Counted from the first letter of the stretch, positions 16,362 through 25,962 are shown. The stretch: 64,000 nucleotides of DNA from Streptomyces sp. CC228A (GCF_021390935.1 NZ_JAJPUI010000005.1:434001-498000), one strand, 5' to 3'. Notes: generated by a model from the letters alone, not told the origin. Made by a program: numbers and translations.

Positions 16362-17815
16362 ACAAGCCCCTGCGCCACATCGCCATCTTCTGCGGCCTGC
16401 TGGTGCTCGCGCTGCTGCTGCGGGACAACTGGCTCCAGTTCGTCCGCAGCGACGAGCTCAACTCGCACCCGAAGAACCAGCGGACCGCCATCGAGCGGTA
16501 CAGCTACCCGCGCGGCAACATCATCGTCGACGGCAAGCCGATCACCGGCTCCGCCGAGAGCGACGACTCGATGTACAAGTACCGGCGCACCTACGTCGAC
16601 GGCCCGCTGTGGGCGCCCGTCACCGGCTACGCCTCCTCGGTCTTCGGCTCCGACAAGCTGGAGAAGATCTACGACCCGATCCTCACCGGCAACGACGACC
16701 GGCTGTTCTTCGACCGCACGCTCAGCATGTTCACCGGCGAGACGAAGAAGGGCGGCAACGTCGTCACGACGCTCAACGCCGCCGCGCAGAAGGCCGCTTA
16801 CGAGGGCCTCGGTGACAAGAAGGGCGCGGTCGCCGCCATCGACCCGCAGACGGGCAAGATCCTGGCGCTGGCCTCCACGCCCTCGTACGATCCGGGCAGC
16901 ATCGCGGGGCGTTCGAACGCCGACGGCAAGGCGTGGAACGCGATCCAGAAGGACCCCGACAAGCCGTTCCAGAACCGGCCGCTGCGCGAGATCTACCCTC
17001 CCGGTTCCACGTTCAAGGTGGTCACGGCGGCCGCCGCGATAGAGGCGGGCATCGTCAAGGACATCAACGCGCCGACGGACACGCCCGAGCCGTACATGAT
17101 CCCGCTGTCCCGGACGCCCATGAAGAACCACGCCCAGGGCTGCGAGAACGCCACCCTGCTGTACTCCATGCAGTGGTCCTGCAACTCCGTCTTCGCGAAG
17201 CTCGGTGACGAGGTCGGCCGCGACAAGATGGTCGAGATGTCCGAGAAGTTCGGTTTCAATTCGGAGATCTTCACCCCGATCCGCGCCGTCGCCTCGGTCT
17301 ACGACAAGAACATGGACCGCGGCGGTAACGCCCAGTCCGCGATCGGCCAGTTCAACACCGCGACCACGCCCCTCCAGATGGCCATGGTCGCCGCCGCCAT
17401 CGCCAACGACGGCAAGCTGATGAAGCCGTACATGGTCGACTCGATCATGGCGCCGAACCTCGACCCGATCGAGAGGTTCGAGCCCGAGGAGATGAGCCGG
17501 CCCATGTCCGCGGAGACCGCGCAGCTCGTCCAGAAGATGATGGAGGTCACGGTCGAGGAGGGCACCGGCACGAAGGCCCGGATCCCCGGCACCAAGGTCG
17601 GCGGCAAGACGGGCACCGCGCAGCACGGCGAGAAGAACAAGGCCCGCCCCTACGCCTGGTTCATCTCGTACGCCAAGACCGACAGCGGCTCCCCCGTCGC
17701 CGTCGCCGTCATCGTCGAGGACTCCGACGCCACCCGCGACGACATCAGCGGCGGCGGCCTCGCGGGGCCGATCGCCCGCGATGTGATGAAGGCGGTCCTC
17801 GACAGCCGTGGGTGA
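16358..17815 (+). CDS. pbpA: Class B penicillin-binding protein PbpA
   Basis: 485 residues, GTG start inside the rodA stop. N-terminal membrane anchor (IAIFCGLLVLALLL), a dimerisation domain, then the transpeptidase domain with S-x-x-K (PGSTFKVV), S-x-N (SCNSVF) and K-T-G (GGKTGTAQ). It cross-links peptidoglycan at the outer face of the membrane with the SEDS partner. Translational coupling implies a matched ratio with RodA. Confidence 0.95.
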   Translation: MNKPLRHIAIFCGLLVLALLLRDNWLQFVRSDELNSHPKNQRTAIERYSYPRGNIIVDGKPITGSAESDDSMYKYRRTYVDGPLWAPVTGYASSVFGSDKLEKIYDPILTGNDDRLFFDRTLSMFTGETKKGGNVVTTLNAAAQKAAYEGLGDKKGAVAAIDPQTGKILALASTPSYDPGSIAGRSNADGKAWNAIQKDPDKPFQNRPLREIYPPGSTFKVVTAAAAIEAGIVKDINAPTDTPEPYMIPLSRTPMKNHAQGCENATLLYSMQWSCNSVFAKLGDEVGRDKMVEMSEKFGFNSEIFTPIRAVASVYDKNMDRGGNAQSAIGQFNTATTPLQMAMVAAAIANDGKLMKPYMVDSIMAPNLDPIERFEPEEMSRPMSAETAQLVQKMMEVTVEEGTGTKARIPGTKVGGKTGTAQHGEKNKARPYAWFISYAKTDSGSPVAVAVIVEDSDATRDDISGGGLAGPIARDVMKAVLDSRG

Positions 17816-17981
17816 CGCGTGTGGCCTGTGTGATGTCCGCGGTGCCTGTGTACCGGTCCCGTATCAGCTTCCGGTCACGGCCTGATCAGCTTCCCGTGCC
17901 CGGTAGCCTTTGCCCGAACAGCACACCGCCGGACCACACAGACGGGTGCGGTCGGGACTGACGGAGAGGGCTGGAACAGTT

Positions 17982-20039
17982 ATGGAAGAGCCGCGTCGCC
18001 TCGGCGGCCGGTACGAGCTGGGCTCGGTGCTCGGCCGTGGTGGCATGGCCGAGGTCTACCTCGCCCACGACACCAGGCTCGGCCGCACCGTCGCCGTGAA
18101 GACGCTGCGGGCGGACCTGGCCCGTGACCCGTCCTTCCAGGCCCGGTTCCGCCGTGAGGCCCAGTCCGCCGCCTCGCTCAACCACCCGGCGATCGTCGCC
18201 GTCTACGACACCGGTGAGGACTACGTCGACGGGGTCTCCATCCCGTACATCGTGATGGAGTACGTCGACGGCTCCACCCTCCGCGAGCTGCTGCACTCCG
18301 GGCGCAAGCTGCTGCCCGAGCGCACTCTGGAGATGACCGTCGGCATCCTCCAGGCGCTGGAGTACTCGCACCGCGCCGGCATCGTCCACCGCGACATCAA
18401 GCCCGCGAACGTCATGCTGACCCGCACCGGTCAGGTCAAGGTCATGGACTTCGGCATCGCCCGTGCCATGGGTGACGCCGGCATGACCATGACGCAGACC
18501 GCGGCCGTCATCGGCACCGCGCAGTACCTCTCCCCCGAGCAGGCGAAGGGCGAGACCGTCGACGCCCGCTCCGACCTGTACTCCACCGGCTGCCTGCTGT
18601 ACGAGCTGCTGACCGTCCGGCCGCCGTTCATCGGCGACTCGCCGGTGGCGGTCGCCTACCAGCACGTAAGGGAGGAGCCGCAGCCGCCCAGCGTCTTCGA
18701 CCCCGAGATCACGCCCGAGATGGACGCGATCGTGTTGAAGGCCCTGGTCAAGGACCCGGACTACCGCTACCAGTCGGCCGACGAGATGCGCGCCGACATC
18801 GAGGCGTGCCTGGAGGGCCGCCAGCCGGTGGCCGCGACCGCGGCGATGGGCGCCATGGGCGCTCCCGGTGGCTACGGCTACCCGCACCCCGACGCGCCGA
18901 CCACCGCGATGCACCCCGCGGACCCGACCGCGCAGACCTCGATGCTGCCGCCCATGAACCCGGACGACGGCGGCTACGGCTACGACGACCGGGGCGCCGG
19001 GCGGCGCCGCCAGCCCCAGAAGAAGTCCAACGTCTCCACGGTGCTGCTGGCCCTCGCGGGCATCCTCGTGCTCGTCGGCGCGGTCCTCATCGGCCGCGCG
19101 GTCTTCGACACCGAGGAGGGCCCGCGCGAGGTCGTCGTCCCCAACCTGGTCGGGCAGACGATGGAGGCCGCCCGGAAGTCGGCGGTGAACGCCACGGTCC
19201 AGGTGAAGCAGGAGGGCACCGAGCGCTGCGACCAGCCCAAGGACGCCATCTGCCGCCAGCAGCCGGAGGCCGACGGCACCGCCAAGATCGCGGAGAACGG
19301 CGAGATCAGGGTCTGGCTCTCCGAGGGCGCCCCGCTCGTCAAGGTCCCCAGCGTGCTGCAGCAGAGCCAGGAGCTGGCGACCGGCAACCTCAAGAACGAG
19401 GGCTTCAAGGTCAAGGTCGAGACCGAGGAATCCGACAAGCCCGAGGGCACGGTCATCCGCCAGGACCCGGAGGGCCTCACCGAGGCCGAGAAGGGCAGCG
19501 AGGTCACGATCACCATCGCGACCCAGGCGAAGGTGGACGTGCCGCGCGTGATCGGCCAGCAGTACGACTCGGCGAAGGCGCAGCTGGAGGGCCTGGAGTT
19601 CCGGGTCCTGCGCGAGGAGGTCGACTCGGACAAGCCGGCGGGCGAGGTCATCGACCAGGCGCCGGGCGAGGGCCAGCAGGCCGCCAAGGGCTCCGCGATC
19701 ACGCTGAAGGTCTCCAAGGGCCCGCAGCAGCAGAAGGTCCCCGCTCCGACGCTGACCGGGAAGCCGCTGGCGCAGGCGCAGCAGGAGGCAGCCGCGCAGG
19801 GCTTCCAGCTGGCGGTCGACGGCCCGAACGACGGGACGGCCTTCGTGGTCGACCAGGACCCCAAGCCCGGCAAGCCGGCCGACCCGAACTCGACGATCAA
19901 CGTCAAGACGCGGGCCTTCGGCGGCGGCAACCCCGGTGGCGGCGGCGACAACGACAACGGTGACAACGGGAACGACGACCAGGGCGGCTGGTTCGGCTTC
20001 GGCGAGCAAGGCGCGGTGATCCCGACCAAGCCGGAGTGA
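17982..20039 (+). CDS. pknB: PASTA-domain Ser/Thr kinase (PknB type)
   Basis: 685 residues. Kinase domain 1-275: glycine loop GRGGMAEVY, Lys40 in VAVK, HRDIKPANV and DFGIA. A Gly/Tyr-rich linker and a membrane helix (about 352-376) follow, then four extracellular PASTA repeats that in this family bind muropeptides or lipid II, and a Gly/Asn/Asp tail. It is the last gene of the fhaA-fhaB-pstP-rodA-pbpA-pknB cluster, and a strong terminator follows. ATG at 17982 begins the conserved MEEPRRLGGRYELG; GGAGAGGG lies 11 bp upstream. Confidence 0.95.
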   Translation: MEEPRRLGGRYELGSVLGRGGMAEVYLAHDTRLGRTVAVKTLRADLARDPSFQARFRREAQSAASLNHPAIVAVYDTGEDYVDGVSIPYIVMEYVDGSTLRELLHSGRKLLPERTLEMTVGILQALEYSHRAGIVHRDIKPANVMLTRTGQVKVMDFGIARAMGDAGMTMTQTAAVIGTAQYLSPEQAKGETVDARSDLYSTGCLLYELLTVRPPFIGDSPVAVAYQHVREEPQPPSVFDPEITPEMDAIVLKALVKDPDYRYQSADEMRADIEACLEGRQPVAATAAMGAMGAPGGYGYPHPDAPTTAMHPADPTAQTSMLPPMNPDDGGYGYDDRGAGRRRQPQKKSNVSTVLLALAGILVLVGAVLIGRAVFDTEEGPREVVVPNLVGQTMEAARKSAVNATVQVKQEGTERCDQPKDAICRQQPEADGTAKIAENGEIRVWLSEGAPLVKVPSVLQQSQELATGNLKNEGFKVKVETEESDKPEGTVIRQDPEGLTEAEKGSEVTITIATQAKVDVPRVIGQQYDSAKAQLEGLEFRVLREEVDSDKPAGEVIDQAPGEGQQAAKGSAITLKVSKGPQQQKVPAPTLTGKPLAQAQQEAAAQGFQLAVDGPNDGTAFVVDQDPKPGKPADPNSTINVKTRAFGGGNPGGGGDNDNGDNGNDDQGGWFGFGEQGAVIPTKPE

Positions 20040-20056
20040 GGCATGCGCACCCAGGC

Positions 20057-20098
20057 ATGAGGGGGCCCGGAACCCGCAGGGGTTCCGGGCCCCCTCAT
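20057..20098. terminator. Terminator of the pknB operon
   Basis: Perfect 19-bp stem ATGAGGGGGCCCGGAACCC / GGGTTCCGGGCCCCCTCAT with a 4-nt loop, 18 bp after the pknB stop. Confidence 0.9.
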
Positions 20099-20272
20099 AT
20101 GTCCGCCGGACCGCCTCGCTGCCGGGTCGCCACGCCGCCAGGCGCCTCGCTGCCGGGTCTCGCCCCGTCCGGCCGGGACGCGGGCCGGTGGGGCCGCCGC
20201 TCGGCTTCGGGCCGCCCCGTGCACCGCGTCCGGTGCTGCTCACGCCGCCCCGGCCCCGCAGGGCGCGGCTCC

Positions 20273-20380
20273 GGCCCGGCGGGGAGCGGCTCAGACCCGG
20301 CGGGGTGCAGGCTGAGGTCCGGCGGGGTACGGGCTCAGGTCCGGCGGGGTGCAGGCTGAGGTCCGGCGGGGTGCGGGCTC
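20273..20380. repeat. 22-bp tandem repeat between pknB and the sortases
   Basis: Four full copies (20293-20380) and one degenerate copy of AGGTCCGGCGGGGTGCAGGCTG, alternating TGCAGGCTG and TACGGGCTC endings. Upstream at 20112-20160 is another doublet, CGCCTCGCTGCCGGGTC. The rest of 20099-20443 shows no gene. Confidence 0.8.
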
Positions 20381-20443
20381 AGGCCCGCTCCGTGCGCCCG
20401 CCTCCTGCGGTGAGCGCCCCGGGCAGCCCCTCCGCGGCGGCGG

Positions 20444-21130
20444 CTACCGCAGCTCCGCCGGCTTCGTGCGGTCCTTGTCGACCTTCTCGGTGCGCTCCAG
20501 CTCGCCCCACACGATGTAGCGGTGCTTGGAGGTGAGGACCGGGGTGCAGGTCGTCAGCGTGATGTAGCGGCCCGGCTTGGTCTTCCCCGACTGCTTCGGG
20601 ATCGGCTCCAGCACCTCGACGTTGTACTTCGAGGTTTCCGGGAGCGTCTTGTAGACCTTGTAGATGTACCAGGTGTCCTTGGTCTCGAAGACGATCGAGT
20701 CGCCGAACTTCAGCTTGTCGATGTTGTGGAACTTCGCCCCGTGCCCGTCGCGGTGAGCGGCCAGCGTGAAGTTGCCCTGCTTGTCCTGCGGCAGCGCCGA
20801 CTTGATCGGGTCGGTGTAGTAGCCGGCGACGCCGTGGTTGAGGACGTCCTCGCCGGTGCCCTTCTTGACCAGCACCTCGCCGTTGTCCATCGCCGGGACA
20901 TGCAGGAAGCCGATGCCGTCCTTGGTGTCCAGTGCCCCGGGCCCCGTGTCGGCCGCCGACCAGCGCTCGCGTATCGCGTCGCTCTGCCGGCCGGCCTCGC
21001 GTTCGGCGAGGACGTTGGTCCACCACAGCGAGTAGACGACGAACAGGCCCATCAGCACGCCTGCGGTGATCAGCAGTTCGCCGAAGACACTGATGGCGGC
21101 GGCGATCCGGCCGCGCACACGTGCTGCCAC
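20444..21130 (-). CDS. Class E sortase (first of a tandem pair)
   Basis: 228 residues. Start GTG at 21130 after GAAGAAG. One N-terminal membrane helix (ISVFGELLITAGVLMGLFVVYSLWW), then the sortase barrel with catalytic His in TLAAHRDGHG, Cys in TLTTCTP and Arg in HRYIVWGE. Class E sortases anchor proteins with LAXTG-type signals, in streptomycetes chaplins and others, to the cell wall. It follows the second sortase gene closely (47 bp), so the two are one unit. Confidence 0.93.
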   Translation of the reverse strand: MAARVRGRIAAAISVFGELLITAGVLMGLFVVYSLWWTNVLAEREAGRQSDAIRERWSAADTGPGALDTKDGIGFLHVPAMDNGEVLVKKGTGEDVLNHGVAGYYTDPIKSALPQDKQGNFTLAAHRDGHGAKFHNIDKLKFGDSIVFETKDTWYIYKVYKTLPETSKYNVEVLEPIPKQSGKTKPGRYITLTTCTPVLTSKHRYIVWGELERTEKVDKDRTKPAELR

Positions 21131-21177
21131 TACTTCTTCCCGTCTTGAGATGTCGCCCGGGCCCGGGCCCGCCTGCG

Positions 21178-22649
21178 TCAGCCGGTGAGGGCCTGCGGTT
21201 CGCCCTTGTCCCGGGGCCGTTCCTCGACCATCTTGCCCCACACGATCATGCGGTACGTACTGGTGAACTCCGGCGTGCAGGTGGTCAGAGTGATGTACCG
21301 GCCGGGCTCCTTGAAGCCGGATCCGTCGGGGATCGGCTTCAGCACCGAGATGTTCGACGGCGGGGTCTGCGGCAGGATACTCGCCATCTCGTAGACGTAG
21401 TACGTGTCCCGGGTCTCCACGACGATGGGGTCGCCGGGCTTGAGCTGGTTGATGTAGCGGAACGGCTCGCCGTGGGTGTTGCGGTGCCCGGCGACCGCGA
21501 AGTTGCCCTCCTTGTCGGAGGGCATGGCGGTCTTCAGAGCACCTTCGGCGTAGTGGCCGACCAGGCCCTTGTCGAGCACCTTCTCCTTGTCGATGCCCTC
21601 GGCGACGGGGACGGCCACGTCCAGCTTGGGGATGTGCAGGATCGCGAAGCCCTCGCCCGCCTCGAAGGCCTTGGGCGCGCCGGCGCCCCCCTTCGCCCAG
21701 TCCTCCGTGATCCGGTTCTTCGCCTCGTCGACCTCCATGCCGGCCTGCACGTTCGTCCACACCAGCTGGTAGACGACGAACAGCAGCATGAGCACGCCGA
21801 AGGTGATGAAGATCTCACCGACGGCCCGGCTGGCGATGACGGCGAAGCTCTCCTTCGCGGCCCGGGCCGCCCTGCGCGCCTCCATACGCGTCATGGGCGC
21901 GCCGCCCGCCGCGGAGGCGGTCGGGGGAGGCGGGGTGGCGGGGCCGGCCGCGCCCCGACGGCGCCCGCGGCCCTTGGCGGCCCGCCGCCGCTCGGCCCGG
22001 CCGCCGACGGGCGCCGCGGCGGTGTCGCCGCCCGGGTGGGCGCCGGCCGAGTGGTCGGCCGCCGGTTCTCGGTCCGCTCTTCGCGGCTCCTCCACGACCG
22101 GCATGGCGGCGGTGTCGCCATGGCCGCGGGCGCGGTCGCGGCGCCGCCGTCATGGCGCGGGGCCGTGCCGCCGGGGCCGGTGGTGGGGCCGACGTGGTCC
22201 GGAGCCGCCTCGGTGGCGTACGCGCCGGGGTGCCCGTACGGCTCCTGGGGTGCCGCTGCGTACGGATCGGCCGGGGGTCGGCCGTACGGGTCGCGCGGGG
22301 AGCCCGTGCCCGGGTCGGCCGGGGGCTGGGCATAGGGCGCCTGCGGTGCGTAGGCGGCCGGTCCGGGCGCGTACGACTGGTGCTGCGGCTGCTGACCGTA
22401 CGCGTCGGGCCCCGGCTGCGCCTCCGGGTGGGTGCCGTACGGCCCCGCCTCCGGGTACGCCCCGTACGACGCGTACGGCTGGTAGGGCTGCTGCTGCGGC
22501 TGCTGGTCCGCGTGCCCGCCGGAGCTCCCGTGCGGCTCCGAAGGCGGCTCCGGGAGGTTCGGCGTCCGGAACCACGGCGATCCGTGCTGCCCGCCGTCCG
22601 GACTGCCCCGGTCCCCCGCCGGATCGTGCTCCGGGCGCGCGGTGGTCAC
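21178..22649 (-). CDS. Class E sortase with long disordered N terminus (frame broken once)
   Basis: The sortase part (from about 22100 downstream) has a membrane helix (GEIFITFGVLMLLFVVYQLVW) and catalytic AGHRNTHG, LTTCTPEF and YRMIVWGK. Upstream, in another frame, is a ~170-residue Gln/Tyr/Pro/Gly tract starting at GTG 22649, which overlaps the pabA stop (GTGA). The two frames join if one base is added near 22128; without it a TGA at about 22136 separates them. If the break is real, translation could begin at ATG 22104 and still give an active sortase of 308 residues. Confidence 0.85.
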
Positions 22650-23284
22650 GCGGCGGCCTTGCCCACCACCGGAGCCAGGCCGGCGGAGCGGCCGACCGCC
22701 CCGGTGTCGCCGCAACGCTCCAGCCAGTTGGCGAGCATCAGGTGCCCGTGCTCGGTGAGGACCGACTCCGGGTGGAACTGCACGCCCTCCACCGCGTGTT
22801 CGCGGTGCCGCAGCCCCATGATGATCCCGTCCTCGGTGCGCGCGGTGACCTCCAGGACGTCCGGCAGCGCATCCGGTTCGGCGGCGAGGGAGTGGTACCG
22901 GGTCGCGGTGAACGGCGAGGGCAGTCCGGCGAAGACGCCGCCGCCCTCGTGGAGGACCAGCGAGGTCTTGCCGTGCAGCAGTTCCGGGGCCCGGTCGACG
23001 ACCCCGCCGTAGGCGACGGCCATCGACTGCATGCCCAGGCAGACGCCGAAGACCGGGACGCCCGTGGCCGCGCAGTGCCGCACCATCTCGACGCACACCC
23101 CGGCCTGCTCCGGCGAACCGGGGCCGGGCGAGAGGAGGACGCCGTCGAAGCCGTCCTGCGCGTGCTGCGGCTCCACCTCGTCGTTTCGGCGGACCTCGCA
23201 CTCGGCGCCCAGCTGGTAGAGGTACTGGACCAGGTTGAAGACGAAGCTGTCGTAGTTGTCGACGACGAGGATGCGCGCGCTCAC
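22646..23284 (-). CDS. pabA: Glutamine amidotransferase, PabA/TrpG type
   Basis: 212 residues, class I amidotransferase: start ILVVDNYDSFVFNLVQYL, oxyanion SPGPGSP, nucleophile GVCLGMQ, and His-Glu in VQFHPES. Such subunits deliver ammonia to a chorismate-using synthase (aminodeoxychorismate or anthranilate). The synthase partner is not in the window, so PabA against TrpG cannot be decided. GTG start overlaps the stop of the small membrane gene upstream. Confidence 0.9.
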   Translation of the reverse strand: MSARILVVDNYDSFVFNLVQYLYQLGAECEVRRNDEVEPQHAQDGFDGVLLSPGPGSPEQAGVCVEMVRHCAATGVPVFGVCLGMQSMAVAYGGVVDRAPELLHGKTSLVLHEGGGVFAGLPSPFTATRYHSLAAEPDALPDVLEVTARTEDGIIMGLRHREHAVEGVQFHPESVLTEHGHLMLANWLERCGDTGAVGRSAGLAPVVGKAAA

Positions 23285-23445
23285 TGCTGACCGTCCACCG
23301 TCACATCGTTGAACGGAAGCAGAGGCTCCGCCCAGGGGAACACGTACTGGAAGAGCAGGTAGACGACCCCGAGGAGGAGCAGGAGCGAGAGGGCGCTGCG
23401 CACCCACGCGTTGCCCGGGAGATGCCGCCAGATCCAGCCGTACAT
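23281..23445 (-). CDS. Small conserved membrane protein
   Basis: 54 residues: MYGWIWRHLPGNAWVRS, one membrane helix (ALSLLLLLGVVYLLFQYVF) and a short tail with PFNDVTVDG. The start ATG at 23445 is preceded by AAGGGACAGCAG. It overlaps pabA by four bases, so it is co-translated. Conserved at this place in streptomycetes from memory; function unknown. Confidence 0.8.
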   Translation of the reverse strand: MYGWIWRHLPGNAWVRSALSLLLLLGVVYLLFQYVFPWAEPLLPFNDVTVDGQQ

Positions 23446-23553
23446 GACGTCTGCTGTCCCTTCCGTTCGATACCGCACCAGAGTACGGCCCGTACCCCTC
23501 CTCTTGGGGAACCTGTGGAAAGCCTGTGACCTACGCCGCCGTGCCCTCGGCCG

Positions 23554-24324
23554 CTACGGGGCCGCGGGGGCGGCGTGGTGCAGATCGAGCGTGCCCGAGT
23601 AGCCGGGCAGCGTGGTCGCCCCGCGCTCGTCGACCTTCCAGCCGAGCCCGTACGCCTTGACGTACAGCAGGTAGTTCCGGATCGCGGGGGAGTCGTCGAG
23701 CGCCTTGCGCAGGGCCCGGACGTCGCCGACGGCGGTGACCTTGTAGGGCGGCGAGTAGACCCGGCCCTGGAGGAGCAGGGTGTTGCCGACGCACCGCACC
23801 GCGCTGGTGGAGATCAGCCGCTGGTCCATGACCTGGATGCCCTCGGCGCCGCCCGCCCACAGGGCGTTCACCACGGCCTGGAGGTCCTGCTGGTGGATGA
23901 CGAGGTCGTCGGCGCGCGGTTCCGGGTAGCCGGGGGCGGCGCGGGCGTCCGGCGGGGCGTCGTTGAGGGTGATGGTGAGGCCCTGCCCCGCGACCTCGGT
24001 CGTGCCGGCGGCCTTCTCCAGGGCGCCGAGCCGTGCGGCCTCGTCCCGGCTGGTCCCGGCGTCCCGGCGGGCGAGGGCGCCGACCTCGGCGCGGACGGCC
24101 GCGGTGGACTCCTCCAGCTCGGCGTTCCTGGCGCTGCGCTCGAGGACCAGGTCGGAGAGGCGCAGCAGGGAGTCGTCCGTGCGGATGTTGGTGCCCTTGG
24201 CGGTGTTGAAGCTGGTGACGAAGAGCAGGCCCGCGAGGGCGAAGACGGCAGCGGTGAGCAGCCGGACCGGCCGCCATCGTCCGCGCCGGGCCGGCTCTCG
24301 GGGAGAGTCGGCGGAATTGCTCAA
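23554..24324 (-). CDS. DUF881 membrane-anchored protein
   Basis: 256 residues, TTG start with AGGG 6 bp upstream. One N-terminal membrane helix (LLTAAVFALAGLLFVTSF), a coiled-coil stalk (LERSARNAELEESTAAVRAEV), and the DUF881 domain with LTITLNDAPP, DLQAVVNALWAGGAEGI, VMDQRLISTSAVRCVG and LHH near the end. The family is found beside division genes in many Gram-positive bacteria; here it sits next to crgA, divergently. Role unknown. Confidence 0.9.
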   Translation of the reverse strand: MSNSADSPREPARRGRWRPVRLLTAAVFALAGLLFVTSFNTAKGTNIRTDDSLLRLSDLVLERSARNAELEESTAAVRAEVGALARRDAGTSRDEAARLGALEKAAGTTEVAGQGLTITLNDAPPDARAAPGYPEPRADDLVIHQQDLQAVVNALWAGGAEGIQVMDQRLISTSAVRCVGNTLLLQGRVYSPPYKVTAVGDVRALRKALDDSPAIRNYLLYVKAYGLGWKVDERGATTLPGYSGTLDLHHAAPAAP

Positions 24325-24472
24325 CGTACCCTTATCTCCTTAGGCGTCGCAGAAGCACTACGCTAACGGACGGCCGGGCGGGACGACGGTGCCCCCTCGC
24401 TCCCCGCTCCGGTACCAGCCAGCAGCCCACGTTCCTGCGCGGTCACGCAGCGCATCGACAGGAGAGTCCCTC

Positions 24473-24730
24473 GTGCCGAAGTCACGGATCCGCAAGAAGG
24501 CCGACTACACGCCGCCGCCCGCCGCCAAGCAGGCGACCGCGATCAAGCTGACGAACCGCAGCTGGGTCGCGCCCGTGATGCTGGCGCTCTTCGCGATCGG
24601 GCTGGCCTGGATCGTCGTCTTCTACGTCACCGACGGCACCCTGCCGGTCGAGTCGCTCGGCAACTGGAACATCGTGGTGGGCTTCGGCTTCATCGCGGGC
24701 GGCTTCGCCGTCTCCACCCAGTGGAAGTGA
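24473..24730 (+). CDS. crgA: Cell division regulator CrgA
   Basis: 85 residues: basic N terminus PKSRIRKKADYTPPP, two membrane helices (WVAPVMLALFAIGLAWIVVFYV and NIVVGFGFIAGGFAVS) and a short end TQWK. CrgA coordinates FtsZ-ring placement and growth in streptomycetes and links FtsZ with FtsI in mycobacteria. GTG start after GGAGAG. It is divergent from the DUF881 gene. Confidence 0.97.
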   Translation: MPKSRIRKKADYTPPPAAKQATAIKLTNRSWVAPVMLALFAIGLAWIVVFYVTDGTLPVESLGNWNIVVGFGFIAGGFAVSTQWK

Positions 24731-24783
24731 CCCACCGGGACGCGTAGCGGGTGGAGGGCTGCCGAGTCAAGCCCTCCCCCGGG

Positions 24784-24994
24784 TTATCCACAGCGTTGTA
24801 CACAGCCGTGGAAAAGGTCAGACGATCTGTGGATAACTCCCATGAGGTTGACGCCGATGTGACCGCGGCGGGGCCCCCGGGGGTTCCGCCGGGCGTCTCC
24901 CTCACCCCAAGGAACGGGCATCGCCGCAGGTCAGCGGCGCGGGGCAGAGCCGTTCCGGACAGAACGCGGCGGGTTTGTCACCTACTGTGGACAA
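24784..24994. promoter_or_regulatory. Cluster of DnaA boxes outside oriC
   Basis: Four sites in 211 bp of noncoding DNA between crgA and the rhomboid gene: TTATCCACA 24784-24792, TTGTACACA 24796-24804, TGTGGATAA 24828-24836 and TGTGGACAA 24986-24994. Streptomycetes are known to carry DnaA-box clusters near oriC that titrate DnaA. The rest of 24731-25022 shows no gene. Confidence 0.7.
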
Positions 24995-25022
24995 CTTCGC
25001 TCACGTTGGGGATAGCTGACGC

Positions 25023-25901
25023 TCAGGTGAGCGCGGCAGTCCGCAGAACGATGATCGCCACTGACGCCAGCAGCACCAGCGCACACACGGCCGCCTGCAC
25101 GGCGGAGCGTCCGCTGCGGGGCGCGCGCACCAGGCCGAAGGCGACGACCGCCCCGGCGACGAGGCCGCCGAGGTGCGCTTCCCAGGCGATCGAGTCGCGG
25201 AAGACGATGGTCACCAGCACGTTCAGACCGATCAGCGCCAGCACCGGTCGCAGGTCGTGGTTCAGTCGGCGCATCACCACGAAGGTCGCGCCCATCAGTC
25301 CGAAACCGGCCCCCGAGGCGCCCAGCGCGCCCGCGTTCGGCGCGGCGAGCAGGTAGGTCAGCGCACTGCCCGCGAGCCCGGACAGCAGGTAGAGCGCCAG
25401 ATAGCGGGCCCGGCCGAAAGCGGCCTCCAGCGGACTGCCCAGCACCCACACGAGCAGCATGTTCAGGCCGATGTGCCAGGGCGCCTCGTGCAGGAACATC
25501 GACGTCACCAGGCGGTACCACTCGCCGTCGGCGACGCCGACCACCCGGCCGAGACCCGGGTCGAACGCATAGCCGACCAGCGTCAGCCGGTCCACGAACC
25601 CGTCGACGACCCAGCCGGCGAGGAAGACCACCAGGTTGATCCCGATGAGGATCTTGGTGACGAGGTGCGGGTCCCCGGCCGTGACGGCGCCGCCCACGAG
25701 GTTCCTCGGGCGGCTCGCGTCCCGCGCGTGCCCCGTCCCCGAGCCGCCGCGCACGCACTCCGGGCACTGGAACCCCACAGACGCCTCGACCATGCAGTCC
25801 GGGCAGATGGGCCGCTCGCAGCGGGTGCAGCGGATACCGGTCTCCACCCCGGGGTGGCGGTAGCAGCTCGACAACCCGTTCGGCGCCTGGTCCTGCTCCA
25901 T
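25023..25901 (-). CDS. Rhomboid-family intramembrane serine protease
   Basis: 292 residues. An N-terminal zinc finger-like segment (CYRHPG, CTRCERPICPDC, CPEC) precedes six or so membrane helices. Rhomboid signatures: HIGLNMLLVWVLG, GASGAGFGLMG with the catalytic Ser, and WEAHLGGLVAG with the catalytic His. It cleaves membrane protein substrates within the bilayer; the substrate is unknown. ATG at 25901 follows GAGGGGATCCCC. Confidence 0.93.
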   Translation of the reverse strand: MEQDQAPNGLSSCYRHPGVETGIRCTRCERPICPDCMVEASVGFQCPECVRGGSGTGHARDASRPRNLVGGAVTAGDPHLVTKILIGINLVVFLAGWVVDGFVDRLTLVGYAFDPGLGRVVGVADGEWYRLVTSMFLHEAPWHIGLNMLLVWVLGSPLEAAFGRARYLALYLLSGLAGSALTYLLAAPNAGALGASGAGFGLMGATFVVMRRLNHDLRPVLALIGLNVLVTIVFRDSIAWEAHLGGLVAGAVVAFGLVRAPRSGRSAVQAAVCALVLLASVAIIVLRTAALT

Positions 25902-25930
25902 GGGGATCCCCTCGTCGTGGTACGTGCCAA

Positions 25931-25962
25931 CGCCCCGCCCTTCCTTACGGACGGGCGGGGCG
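25931..25962. terminator. Hairpin after the cyclophilin gene
   Basis: CGCCCCGCCC / GGGCGGGGCG with a 12-nt loop, between the cyclophilin stop and the rhomboid start on the minus strand. Confidence 0.65.
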
